A DNA stretch of 63,349 nucleotides from Prevotella sp. (GTDB taxonomy: Bacteria; Bacteroidota; Bacteroidia; Bacteroidales; Bacteroidaceae): positions 1-63,349 of the forward strand of contig JAFYYV010000031.1 of assembly GCA_017557405.1 (NCBI GenBank), written 5' to 3'. The notes under the pieces are model-generated. The model worked only from the letters and a program-made list of their open reading frames with translations. It did no database searches and was not told where the DNA came from. Shown here piece by piece: positions 1 through 8,190 of the stretch. A program made the position numbers and the translations under genes. Every line of letters begins with the position of its first letter. Position 1 is the first letter of the stretch.

Positions 1-156
1 TACCTTGGTTCTAAACCCTGGCAGAAGTTGAATGATTATCTTTTCCTGATAGGGTTCTTTCCCCGCTTGCACTCTGAAAGCGTCTCCTTACGTCGCCGAG
101 CGAACAGACGATTTCCTGAAAAAGTTTGCCCTCTCGTTTTGTGTTGTCAAAATTAA
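1..156 (+). other. Open frame without start at window edge
   Basis: Frame 1 is open from the first base to a TAA at 154-156 (51 codons) and has no start codon inside the window. It could be the 3' end of a gene that begins upstream. The translation is rich in Arg and Cys, ends in CCQN, and resembles no family I recognise. Chance openness is equally likely. Confidence 0.15.
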
Positions 157-163
157 TCGTTAT

Positions 164-460
164 CTACACATCTCGTCGCCACCATTCGTTTGAGTGTATC
201 TCCAAATACTCATTCATTGTGTACCAATCGTATTTTCCCCAATCTGTCGATGCGCCAAACAAACCTTTTGCCGAATTATAAATTAACCAATGAGTTGAAC
301 GTAGGATGCCACCTAAATAGTGAGTATACTCATGCTCATTATCTGGGTCATTCTTCAAATCTTCAAGCATTTGCTCGGTTTTAATCCATTTTCTTTCTTC
401 CATGACTTTTTTCGGCAAAGGTCGAAGATATTTCTTATAGGAGCAAATAATTTTGATCAC
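164..460 (-). CDS. Small hypothetical protein
   Basis: This is a 98-residue protein from a GTG at 460. An ATG at 403 (start MEERKW) would give 79 residues and is a credible alternative, although an AGGGA sits upstream of the GTG. The protein is acidic in the middle, very rich in aromatic residues at the C-terminus (KYDWYTMNEY, NEWWRR), and has no signal peptide or membrane segment. I do not recognise the family. The reading is favoured over its + strand shadows by the steady amino-acid composition and the many Trp/Tyr residues. It lies beside a defence-type gene pair on the opposite strand and shares their AT-rich composition, so it may belong to the same accessory block. Confidence 0.45.
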   Translation of the reverse strand: MIKIICSYKKYLRPLPKKVMEERKWIKTEQMLEDLKNDPDNEHEYTHYLGGILRSTHWLIYNSAKGLFGASTDWGKYDWYTMNEYLEIHSNEWWRRDV

Positions 461-561
461 TTTAGATCCCTTTTGTATAGTTTAGATCATTCCATGCTTT
501 GTTTTTAGCCCTCAAAAGACACTTTTTCCACATTATTTATCTGATGTATCGAAAAAAGTTT

Positions 562-569
562 TATCTTTG
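562..569 (+). promoter_or_regulatory. Bacteroidetes -7 box for the GIY-YIG gene
   Basis: TATCTTTG matches the Bacteroidetes -7 consensus TAnnTTTG and ends 22 bases before the ATG at 591. No convincing -33 TTTG is visible. The box overlaps a TTG at 567 that would otherwise extend the gene, which argues for the ATG at 591 as the true start. Confidence 0.55.
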
Positions 570-590
570 TGCACAAAAATAACTAAAAAC

Positions 591-1949
591 ATGGCAAAAG
601 TTTTTCAGATTCTAGTTCCTGACAACACATTAGTTTCACGTATCATCAGTTGTGAAAATCAGGTTACGGAGTTGTTCGTGATAGATAGGGCAGATAAGAA
701 TTTCGTTTCAGATTATTCTTCTGACCTAACTAAGCCAGCTTTGTATATTCTCATAAATAGAGATGCGAAGAAATTATATGTTGGAGAAACTGACGACTCG
801 TTTAAACGTCTGAAGAACCATGAGGCTAAAGATTTTTGGACGGAGGCTATTGTATTCCATTCAACAGGTGACACACTCTCTACAACCGAAGTGAAATGGT
901 TGGAGGCAAAGACATACGAATCTTTAACAGAGTTAGGTTATTATGACCTCTCTGAAAACAAACAGAAGCCTCAATTTCCGCCCCTAAAAAGAAATCAAAT
1001 CTATACCCTCGAACCAATTTTTGAAGAAGCAAAAAACTATATTTGCGCAGCTGGATTTGATATCTTTTTGAAAGAAAGCGAGGCTGAATCTCAAGCTGAA
1101 TCGGACCTCACAAAGGATTCTTCATTCGAAAAAGAAGAAAATACGCCATCTTATCACGTTTTTAGGGTTAACATCAAACATACCGATGCTCGCATTTGCT
1201 TTTATCCAAATGATGGTAAATTTGTTGTTTTGGCAGGAAGCAAGGTCAGGCGAGATTGTACAGAAAGTTTTGCCAACAAGGCAGCTATTGCTAAACGAGA
1301 GGAAGTTTTTGATGATAGAACGTGGAGTCTTCCTCAGTCAGATAGTGTTATGTTACTCAGAGATGTTGAGTTTTTTACAAACACCCCTAACGTCCCCGTT
1401 CAATTTTGCACAGCACGTTCTACAAACGCCATTACAACATTAATTGATAATGAGGGGAAAACGTTTGCAGAGGTATTCCCCAAAACACACTCCACTCAAG
1501 AAAACACAGAGAATACAAATACAAACGAGAGTGATTTTCTTGGAAGATGCATCCAAAGGCTCAAGGAAAGTGTTGGTTGTAATCTAACAAAGCAAAGCAG
1601 GAATGTCTATACATCATCGGATGGCAAAGCAGGATTTATTATTAGAACTTCTAAGGTATACCCGCAAGGGAAACGAGAAAAATATTGGTTTGCCTATAGA
1701 AAAACAAATGCAATATCGAATTGTAATCAGCAATTTGTTGTTTATGGTTGCAAGGATGAGAATACCATTATTAAATTACCAATATCTGAGATTAATAAAC
1801 AATTAGAGGCATTAAACGACACCAAAGATGCTAATGGAAATCCATTATATTGGCATATTGTTTTCTATAAAGACATTGATGGAAAAATAACTTGGCTGAA
1901 ATCAAAACCCAAAGTTCACGAAATAGATATAACTGACAAACAATTATAG
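591..1949 (+). CDS. GIY-YIG nuclease-like protein with DUF4357 domain
   Basis: The protein has 452 residues. Residues 50-135 carry a GIY-YIG-type module in its LYIL...YVGETDD form, followed by KRLKNHE and a WLEAK segment typical of the family. Residues about 195-290 resemble DUF4357 (GKFVVLAGSK, then Arg-rich and LLRDVEFF). The C-terminal third has a kyWFAYR...VVYGC...LP...YWHIVFY pattern that I associate with restriction-type proteins but cannot name. Linkers at about 165-190 and 305-325 are acidic and low in complexity. The start is the ATG at 591, because a TAnnTTTG box lies just before it. The AIPR gene starts 67 bases downstream on the same strand, and the pair is more AT-rich than the rest of the window. 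A DNA-targeting defence role is an inference from domains and neighbour only. Confidence 0.75.
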   Translation: MAKVFQILVPDNTLVSRIISCENQVTELFVIDRADKNFVSDYSSDLTKPALYILINRDAKKLYVGETDDSFKRLKNHEAKDFWTEAIVFHSTGDTLSTTEVKWLEAKTYESLTELGYYDLSENKQKPQFPPLKRNQIYTLEPIFEEAKNYICAAGFDIFLKESEAESQAESDLTKDSSFEKEENTPSYHVFRVNIKHTDARICFYPNDGKFVVLAGSKVRRDCTESFANKAAIAKREEVFDDRTWSLPQSDSVMLLRDVEFFTNTPNVPVQFCTARSTNAITTLIDNEGKTFAEVFPKTHSTQENTENTNTNESDFLGRCIQRLKESVGCNLTKQSRNVYTSSDGKAGFIIRTSKVYPQGKREKYWFAYRKTNAISNCNQQFVVYGCKDENTIIKLPISEINKQLEALNDTKDANGNPLYWHIVFYKDIDGKITWLKSKPKVHEIDITDKQL

Positions 1950-2016
1950 TTTTTCTTCCTTATATGTCAAATAATATATAACTTTTGCTAACGTATAACT
2001 AAACAACTGAATTATC

Positions 2017-3885
2017 ATGAACGACAATCTATTAGTCTACCTGAAAAGTCTTGAAGAGAATACTGCCATAACTATGGATAATGAGCAGTTGAGTCATCGT
2101 GAAACTGCTTTTACAACTTATGTGCTTTCACAGATTGCAACAAAGGTTGGTGCTGATAATTATGAAGTGGTGCATGCAGATATTAAAAATTCGGCAGGTA
2201 GTTGTCTAGGTGAAATCTTCGCCTATAACGAGAGTGCCAATCAGGAGGTGTTGACATTGTTCTACACCATCTATGATTCATCTTCATCGAATGAGATTAA
2301 AGTGCTTACAGATACTGATGTGCAACCTGCATGGAATCGCCTACAAGGATTCTATGAGAAAGCTATACGTGGTGCATATTATGACATGGATGAGAATGAC
2401 CCTGCTTATGAAGTATCAAAAATGATTGACGACCACAAGAACACGTATCAAACCATCCGTTTCTATGTACTTTCAAATTGTGCAATTAGGCAATCCACTC
2501 CTCGTAAACTTCGTATTCGAAGTAAAGAAACAGACAGCAATGTGTGGGATTTAAAGAAATTGGCAGGTAACCTCACAAATACATCAGATCATGTTGAAAT
2601 CAATATTGATTTTGAGAATGATGAGGATTACTGCATGTACAAGATTCCATACATCCAGATGACTCCAAACGAGCATGGATATCGTTGTCTGCTGATGATG
2701 TTCCCAGGCAAATTGCTCTATAAATTATATAGAAAATGGAACACGGATTTGCTTATGTATAACGTGCGCTATTGGCTCACTTTCAAAAAAACAAAACGCA
2801 AGCATACCAATGCCGATATTCGTGAGACATTGAGAAACGAGAAATCAATGTTCTTGGCATATAACAATGGTATTACAGCTATTGCTACGAATGTGAAAAC
2901 TGATGAATACAATGAGACAACCAACGTTGGTGAAGAAGACCCTAGTGGATATACATCAAACGATATGGTTTCTATGGGCATCTTGAAAGCTATCAAGAAT
3001 TTCCAAATTGTAAATGGTGGTCAAACAACAGCTTCTATCTTCAAAGCCCGCGAAGCAGAAAGTAATATTAATCTTATTGGTACTTTTGTACAAGTTAAAC
3101 TCATTGTCATCTCGGAAGACCAAAATGTGAATGAACTTGCTAGTAAGATTTCTCGAAGCAGCAATAGCCAAAATGCTGTAAAAGATTCAGACTTTAGTGT
3201 TAGTGAGCAATTCAACACCAAGATGCAAGAACTCTCTCGTACTATCAAAATTCCTAGTGACAAGGGAGACATTGAATATTGGTTCTATGAGCGTATTCGT
3301 GGCCAATATGAAGAGGAGTATTCTAGAAACACACGCAAAGAAGATAGAGAAACTTTCATTTCTAAATATCCCAAAGCAAAACGTTTTATCAAGGAGACAA
3401 TGGCTATAGCCAGAAAGAGTTGGGACCTCGACCCTTGCGAGGCTGTAAAAGGTGCAGGTACTACTTACGATTCATTTATAACTGATATACGAGAGAAGGG
3501 AACCGTTCCAGATGATGTCTATTACAAGGAAACAATTGGCTTGCTCATCATTTATAATTTCCTGAAATCACGCCCAGAAAACAAAACGTATAAGAATGCA
3601 AAGGCTCCTGTAATTGCTTATAGCATAGCATATGCGCATTATATCACATTCGACTCATTGAGCCTGTTGCAGATTTGGCAACGTCAAGACCTCACGGATG
3701 ACCAAAAGAAGGGTTTCAACAAACTCTGTGAAATCATGTTTAAGATGTTGAATATGGCGGCCGATGCTGAAGGTTCAACCGTTTTGTCTATTAGTAAGCG
3801 GAAAGATGTTTTCCGTGATATTTGTGACAAAATTAATGCTGAAGATAGTACTGCTATCAGAAGGCTGATATTGAATAGCGATTAG
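2017..3885 (+). CDS. AIPR-family (abortive infection phage resistance) protein
   Basis: The protein has 622 residues and is soluble, with no signal peptide. The central and C-terminal parts match the AIPR family (PF10592): NVRYWLTFKKTKR, IRETLRNEKSMFLAYNNGITA at about 270-290, the signature FQIVNGGQTTASIFKA at about 329-344, VQVKLIVI, and SRSSNSQNAVKDSDF. AIPR proteins occur in phage-resistance and restriction-linked loci, but their biochemistry is poorly defined. The gene lies 67 bases after the GIY-YIG/DUF4357 gene on the same strand, so co-transcription is likely. A near match to the -7 box (TAACTTTTG, one base too long) ends at 1987. A BRO-N antirepressor remnant lies just downstream. Family assignment is firm; function in defence is inferred from the family and context. 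Confidence 0.85.
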   Translation: MNDNLLVYLKSLEENTAITMDNEQLSHRETAFTTYVLSQIATKVGADNYEVVHADIKNSAGSCLGEIFAYNESANQEVLTLFYTIYDSSSSNEIKVLTDTDVQPAWNRLQGFYEKAIRGAYYDMDENDPAYEVSKMIDDHKNTYQTIRFYVLSNCAIRQSTPRKLRIRSKETDSNVWDLKKLAGNLTNTSDHVEINIDFENDEDYCMYKIPYIQMTPNEHGYRCLLMMFPGKLLYKLYRKWNTDLLMYNVRYWLTFKKTKRKHTNADIRETLRNEKSMFLAYNNGITAIATNVKTDEYNETTNVGEEDPSGYTSNDMVSMGILKAIKNFQIVNGGQTTASIFKAREAESNINLIGTFVQVKLIVISEDQNVNELASKISRSSNSQNAVKDSDFSVSEQFNTKMQELSRTIKIPSDKGDIEYWFYERIRGQYEEEYSRNTRKEDRETFISKYPKAKRFIKETMAIARKSWDLDPCEAVKGAGTTYDSFITDIREKGTVPDDVYYKETIGLLIIYNFLKSRPENKTYKNAKAPVIAYSIAYAHYITFDSLSLLQIWQRQDLTDDQKKGFNKLCEIMFKMLNMAADAEGSTVLSISKRKDVFRDICDKINAEDSTAIRRLILNSD

Positions 3886-4077
3886 TCATTGCCATTGCTA
3901 TCGACGTTATCCCAAACAAAAGAAATAACAGAATAATACCTTGTAAATCTTCATGATGTGGCTCTGTCGCCATTTCAGTGTGAATCGGACGCTGTTTGGT
4001 AGGCAGAGCCTTTTTTATTTCCCTTCGGGCACGGAGCACACAGAGAAGAGAGACGAGTTGCGATGCAATTTAAATAA

Positions 4078-4185
4078 GAGGCTATACGCAACCATGTCGA
4101 TAATGAAGACAAAGGGGTGTCCGAAATGGGCACCCCTGGTGGAACTCAGAAAGTTACATTTATCAACGAGAGCGGACTTGTAGTT
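4078..4185 (+). pseudogene. Remnant of a BRO-N phage antirepressor gene
   Basis: Read from 4078 in one frame, the sequence encodes EAIRNHVDNEDKG, then GTPGGTQKV and TFINESGL, the most conserved stretch of the BRO-N domain (PF02498) of phage antirepressors. An in-frame TAA lies immediately before it (4075-4077), and the match stops dead after the Gly-Leu where the family continues with Tyr-Ser-Leu. Only about 34 codons survive, so this is a relic without start or end. The rest of the 317-base gap between the AIPR gene and the helicase holds nothing else I can identify. The same bases form a hairpin at 4114-4136, which I take as coincidental. Confidence 0.75.
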
Positions 4186-4202
4186 GAAAGCACTGCACCG
4201 AT

Positions 4203-7200
4203 TCAGTGCGCTGCTTCTTCTCCTTTTATATATTCGATGAGGTTCTTGAACAGGGGGTTGGTGGAGAGAATCTTCTCGTTGCCAGTGAGGATGAGGCGTT
4301 TGCGGGCGCGAGTGAGGGCGACATTCAGTTTGCGGTCGATGATTCGTCCGTCTTCCTCGAAGCAGTTGCTGGTGAGGAAATCGAGTTGATAGCGATGTTG
4401 GATGGTGAAGGAATAGATGATGACATCGCGTTGCGAACCTTGATAGCGCTCGACGGTATCGATGGTGATGGATTGTAGTTCGGGAATGCCCAGCTTTTCG
4501 ATTTCACGTCGTATCATGGCAATCTGGTTGCGATAGGGGACGATGACACCAACGGTCTTGTCGGGGTCGAAGATCTTGTTTTCCTCTTGATGTTGCTGAT
4601 AGACTTTCTGGAGCTCGTTGGCGACAATGCGGGCTTCCTCAAGATTCGACTTGTCGGAGAGGGTATGAAGCCCCCTCTGTTGGGTGTTATTCGCTGTCTT
4701 TGAGGGGATGAACACGACGCGTGGCGTGGTGGTGGGTTCTTCCTGATGGGGCAGCGGAACAGGTTGCAACTGCTCGAGCTGGTAGAACATGCGGTTGGGC
4801 CATTCGGCGATGTCAGGGTGCATACGCCCTTGGTAGCGCAGGATGCCGAGGAAACAGCCCCCTCCCGTCCTCCCCCCGTAGGGGAGGAGATTGTTGGATA
4901 ATGAATTTTCGACAGATGGACACAGATGTTGGATGTTGCGCAGCAGTCGTTCGAAGAGGGAGTCGCGGCAGTTGGTGAGTCCGATGGACAGCAACAGAGG
5001 GTCGTCGACAGCCGACTCTTGTTCGCTTTGTTGGACGACGGCTGGCAGTTGTTTGTGGTCGCCGATGAGGATGAATCGTTTGATTTGCGGTCGGCAGAGC
5101 AATCCGATGATGTTGGGTTCGAGAATCTGACTGGCTTCGTCGACGATGGCGAGCGAGAAGCGGGTGATGTTGAAGAGGATGGTGCGCGACATGAGGGTGG
5201 CCGTCGTGGCGACAATGACACGCGCTGAGGTGATGGTGCTCTTGATGGCTGAGAGGGTGGGGTTTTCCCTCACGGCATTCTCGAGCAGATGGCTTCGGAA
5301 CCGTGGGTCGCAGGAGGACTCGTATCCGATGCGCAGGAAAGGGATGTCGGCGTTGCAGAGCATGTCGCAAATCTCGTCTACAGCTCGATTGGTGTAGGCC
5401 ATGAGGAGGAGGGTGGCAGTGGGGTTTGTCAGCTCTTCCTCGACCAGGAAACGCAGGGCCATTGTGGTCTTTCCTGTTCCAGGAGGACCGATGAGCAGGA
5501 AGTAATCCAACGCTTGTTTCGCGCGCAGGAGGATGTCGTCGTAGTTGGGATGATAGTGGCGAGTGAGTTGGAGGCTGCTGTCGTTTCGTGGTGGACGCTG
5601 TCCGAGCAGGAGGGCTCGGCGGTCGGCGTCGGCGGTGATGAACTGGTGGAGTCCCGACATAGCGGCATTGGTGGTGGCGTCGGTGGGAGAATGTTCTACG
5701 GCAAAGACGTTCGTAGCACCCAGCGTGTCGATGCTCTGCTGGTTGGTGAGGTGCAACGTGAGTTGCTTCACCGAGAGCTCGCTGATGTTGGCTTTGTGGA
5801 GGATGCTCTTTCGTGCATCGGGGCCTTCGGCGGGGTCGTAGGCGTAGAGGTAAACAAGGTCGCCGCGTCGGAAGTTGGGTAGGAAGTCGATGCCTTGCTC
5901 GGGGATGTCCAGGGTGAGGGAAAGCCCCCTCCAACCTCCCCCAAAAGGGTGAGGCTTAACTTCTTCTAGACATTGCTTTCCCCTTCGGCCATCGACCTTT
6001 GCTTCCCGACTAAGCTCGCCCATTCCCGACGTTTCATCGCTTACCCGTTGCCTTTGTTGGTTGATGGTCAATCCTACGTATATGTTTCCCGTTTCGAGTT
6101 TCTCGTAGAGCGGCATGTTCCAGAGGTCGGAGGCGGCTCCGCTGCCTGCGTTGTTGGCACATCCCACTTTCGAGAGCAGTTGCTCTTTTATCACGAAGGT
6201 GGCCATGCGGCAGAAGTAGGCGCGCTCGAGCGGCGGCATGTTCTGCAGGGGTGTGGTGATTCTGTCGAGCTCGGGCAGCAGGTATCTTTCCCAGAAGAAA
6301 CCGCTGCATTGCTCGGTGTTCATGGTGTCGGGCGTGAGGTCAGGGAGGATGTCCTGGAATCCGTTTTGTGCGATGCGGTATTCGTCGGCCACGATGCAGT
6401 TGCGCAGTTTGATGGCTTCCCGCAACAGTTTTTGCAGGGGCGCCACCTCGATGAGCCCGTCGGGAAGTTGGTATTTCGAATAGAGCAGCAGCATGTCAAT
6501 CTGTCGCGACGAGACGTTGAAATTGTTGGCGAGGATGGCATAATAGAGCAGCATCTGCACGTAGTGTTTTTCGACGTGTTGCCCATAACGTCCGTGCGTG
6601 TTCCGCTCGATGTTCATGTTCTTCCCAGCCTTCTGCTCCACAAGGAGCTTCATGTCGGTGGTAATGAGGTCGGCGCGCCCTTGAATGCCGAGTTGTTCGC
6701 AGATGAACGAGGGCTCGGTCATGGCCTTCTCACGCGGGTGTTTCTTGAACAGTTCGTCCACGCTGTCGATGATGTTCTTGCGTTGAATCTCAGCGTCTTG
6801 CTTGAAGGATTTGGGTTCGAAGTCTTCGCAGGCACTGAAGGCGAGCGCTTGCTCTTTGAAACTGGCGCGCAGGGTCTCGGCGAACGGCGTGTCGGGATTG
6901 TGCAGGATGTCGTCGAGGAACTTGCCGGCGAGGTTTCCCATCAGGATGTGTCGGTTGGTGTTTCTCGGTGCGAGTCGGCGGAGTTGGTAGAGGAGGTGGT
7001 GATGACCGTATTCCTCGAAGCAAGCCGCGAGGCTGCTGATGTCGATGAGGTAGTCGGGTTCGACGACGACGAGATGAGGGATGAGGGTGATATTGGGTGT
7101 TGGGTGTTGGGTGTTAGGTGTTGGAGATTGGGTGTTAGGATTCCCGCTGAAGCGCCTACCCGTAGCCTTTGTTGGGTGTTGGCTGATGGGGGATGGATAT

Positions 7201-7805
7201 TGGCAATCGAGCAGGTTGAGTTGCATTCCTTCGTGGAGGATGTCGTCAAGGTAGGACAGGTCGATGTATTCGGGTGTGTCTTTGAGGTTGATGTGGATGA
7301 TGTCGGGCGTTTGCGTATTGGTGGTGATGGCTTGAATGCCGTCGTCATCGATTTTTTGGATGATGCAACGGATATTGGATGAGTGATGAAGGATGAAGGA
7401 TGAAGGATTAGGGATGTGAGGGGAAAGAGTTGAGGGAGGGATGGGTATGATAGAAGGGATGGACTTTTTAAACACAGCAGAAACGAACTCGGCGGTGGCT
7501 CTGAGGTCGAGGGCTACCTCCTCATCGGTGAGTTCGTGTTTGAGGGAGATGCTGTGGTGTCGTGCCCGCTGGATGGCTATGGTGTGGGCGGCACTCATCT
7601 GGTGCATCTTGGCGAGAGCGTCGATTTGCGAAGAGAGGTTGCCGAAGTTGTGCTGCGATTGTCGGAGCCCATGCTGGCAGGTGAGCATGAGGGCTTGCGT
7701 GATGTTTTTCTTGATGTCGTCTTGTGTCGTGTTGTGAGTGTCGATGACATCGATGAGTTTCTGGAACAGCTCTTCAGCGTTTATGTTGTTTGGTTCATGG
7801 TCCAT
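4203..7805 (-). CDS. Dna2-like helicase-nuclease (PD-(D/E)XK plus SF1 helicase)
   Basis: The protein has 1200 residues. The N-terminal half carries a PD-(D/E)XK nuclease core (GRADLITTDMKLLVEQKAGK, about residues 372-392). The C-terminal half is a superfamily 1 helicase of the Dna2/UPF1 type: Walker A GPPGTGKT near 772, AYTNRAVDE, DEAS near 886, GDHKQLPA near 913, QGRMHP near 990, TVERYQGSQRD, and ALTRARKR near 1161. It should unwind and cut DNA. Four repeat-derived stretches interrupt it in frame, at about residues 130-142, 210-237, 582-628 and 970-983; the last lies just before the QGRMHP motif. All core motifs survive, so it is probably active. The start ATG at 7805 lies 25 bases from a TAnnTTTG box. 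Whether it belongs to defence or to housekeeping repair cannot be told from the sequence. Confidence 0.85.
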   Translation of the reverse strand: MDHEPNNINAEELFQKLIDVIDTHNTTQDDIKKNITQALMLTCQHGLRQSQHNFGNLSSQIDALAKMHQMSAAHTIAIQRARHHSISLKHELTDEEVALDLRATAEFVSAVFKKSIPSIIPIPPSTLSPHIPNPSSFILHHSSNIRCIIQKIDDDGIQAITTNTQTPDIIHINLKDTPEYIDLSYLDDILHEGMQLNLLDCQYPSPISQHPTKATGRRFSGNPNTQSPTPNTQHPTPNITLIPHLVVVEPDYLIDISSLAACFEEYGHHHLLYQLRRLAPRNTNRHILMGNLAGKFLDDILHNPDTPFAETLRASFKEQALAFSACEDFEPKSFKQDAEIQRKNIIDSVDELFKKHPREKAMTEPSFICEQLGIQGRADLITTDMKLLVEQKAGKNMNIERNTHGRYGQHVEKHYVQMLLYYAILANNFNVSSRQIDMLLLYSKYQLPDGLIEVAPLQKLLREAIKLRNCIVADEYRIAQNGFQDILPDLTPDTMNTEQCSGFFWERYLLPELDRITTPLQNMPPLERAYFCRMATFVIKEQLLSKVGCANNAGSGAASDLWNMPLYEKLETGNIYVGLTINQQRQRVSDETSGMGELSREAKVDGRRGKQCLEEVKPHPFGGGWRGLSLTLDIPEQGIDFLPNFRRGDLVYLYAYDPAEGPDARKSILHKANISELSVKQLTLHLTNQQSIDTLGATNVFAVEHSPTDATTNAAMSGLHQFITADADRRALLLGQRPPRNDSSLQLTRHYHPNYDDILLRAKQALDYFLLIGPPGTGKTTMALRFLVEEELTNPTATLLLMAYTNRAVDEICDMLCNADIPFLRIGYESSCDPRFRSHLLENAVRENPTLSAIKSTITSARVIVATTATLMSRTILFNITRFSLAIVDEASQILEPNIIGLLCRPQIKRFILIGDHKQLPAVVQQSEQESAVDDPLLLSIGLTNCRDSLFERLLRNIQHLCPSVENSLSNNLLPYGGRTGGGCFLGILRYQGRMHPDIAEWPNRMFYQLEQLQPVPLPHQEEPTTTPRVVFIPSKTANNTQQRGLHTLSDKSNLEEARIVANELQKVYQQHQEENKIFDPDKTVGVIVPYRNQIAMIRREIEKLGIPELQSITIDTVERYQGSQRDVIIYSFTIQHRYQLDFLTSNCFEEDGRIIDRKLNVALTRARKRLILTGNEKILSTNPLFKNLIEYIKGEEAAH
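4856..4897. repeat. 42-bp GC-rich palindromic element, copy 1 (in helicase)
   Basis: This 42-bp stretch contains CCCCC...GGGG inverted halves and is the exact reverse complement of 59547-59588. In the helicase it is read as NNLLPYGGRTGGGC, in a different frame from the copy in the HAD gene. Confidence 0.85.
5921..6060. repeat. Composite repeat block inside helicase gene
   Basis: Bases 5923-5956 form a 34-bp palindrome-like element that is the exact reverse complement of 62852-62885. They are followed by a divergent copy of the ATTCC-hairpin-TACCCGTAGCCTTT element ending near 6057. Together they add roughly 45 residues to the helicase (about residues 582-628) without breaking the frame. Confidence 0.75.
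7095..7170. repeat. Heptamer array plus 31-bp hairpin element in helicase gene
   Basis: Bases 7095-7136 are six 7-base units (GGGTGTT x3, AGGTGTT, GGAGATT, GGGTGTT). The 31-bp element at 7140-7170 is identical to 59083-59113. In the protein this gives a Pro/Thr/Asn/Gln-rich stretch at about residues 212-237. Confidence 0.85.
7381..7415. repeat. Heptamer array inside helicase gene
   Basis: Five 7-base units: GAGTGAT, GAAGGAT three times, then TAGGGAT. The same unit types recur at 55341-55375 inside a different gene. Confidence 0.8.
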
Positions 7806-7829
7806 AGTTCATGATTCATAATTATTTTG

Positions 7830-7837
7830 CAAAAATA
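7830..7837 (-). promoter_or_regulatory. -7 box for the helicase gene
   Basis: On the minus strand these bases read TATTTTTG, matching TAnnTTTG, 25 bases before the helicase ATG. A TTG (complement of 7857-7859) lies 19 bases further upstream as a weak -33 box. It interleaves with the divergent clpS promoter. Confidence 0.55.
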
Positions 7838-7847
7838 CATTATTTAT

Positions 7848-7878
7848 TTTGTATTTCAATGATTTTCGTGTAATTTTG
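7848..7878 (+). promoter_or_regulatory. Promoter of clpS-clpA
   Basis: TTTG at 7848-7851, then 19 bases, then TAATTTTG at 7871-7878: a full Bacteroidetes sigma promoter. It ends only 5 bases before the clpS ATG at 7884, so the leader is extremely short or absent. Confidence 0.65.
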
Positions 7879-7883
7879 CAACT

Positions 7884-8189
7884 ATGGCAAAAGAACAATC
7901 AACAATTCGCGAGCGTGAGCGTTTGGATGTGCGTGAGCCTCGCCGCTACCAGGTCATCATCTTCAACGACGACTTCACCACGATGGAGTTTGTCGTGAGG
8001 CTTTTGATCAGCGTTTTCCACAAGTCGCCAGCAGAAGCCGAGCAGCTGATGATGATGGTTCATCGGTCGGAGAAGGCCGTGGTGGGGATTTACAGTTACG
8101 ACGTCGCCGTGTCGAAGGTGCAGAGGGGCTTGGCGATGGCGCGACAGGAAGGTTTTCCTCTGCGATTGACTTATCAACCCGAAGAATGA
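7884..8189 (+). CDS. clpS: ATP-dependent Clp protease adaptor ClpS
   Basis: The protein has 101 residues, normal for ClpS. The signature NDD at about 27-30, TTMEFVVRLL, EAEQLMMMVH and GFPLRLTYQPEE match the adaptor that holds N-terminal Leu/Phe/Trp/Tyr residues and hands substrates to ClpA. It starts at the ATG at 7884, directly after a full promoter. clpA begins one base after its stop, so the two are translationally coupled. The Aat transferase that makes Leu/Phe N-degrons follows clpA, so the three form one pathway. The cytoplasmic N-degron role is established for the family and not shown here. Confidence 0.95.
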   Translation: MAKEQSTIRERERLDVREPRRYQVIIFNDDFTTMEFVVRLLISVFHKSPAEAEQLMMMVHRSEKAVVGIYSYDVAVSKVQRGLAMARQEGFPLRLTYQPEE

Positions 8190-8190
8190 T

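Noticed and set aside
4114-4136. Hairpin after the AIPR gene as a terminator
   Set aside because: It has no T-run and its bases are explained as codons of the BRO-N relic.
5973-7382. 469-codon open frame on the + strand opposite the helicase
   Set aside because: It is a codon shadow of the helicase; the minus-strand frame has all helicase and nuclease motifs.
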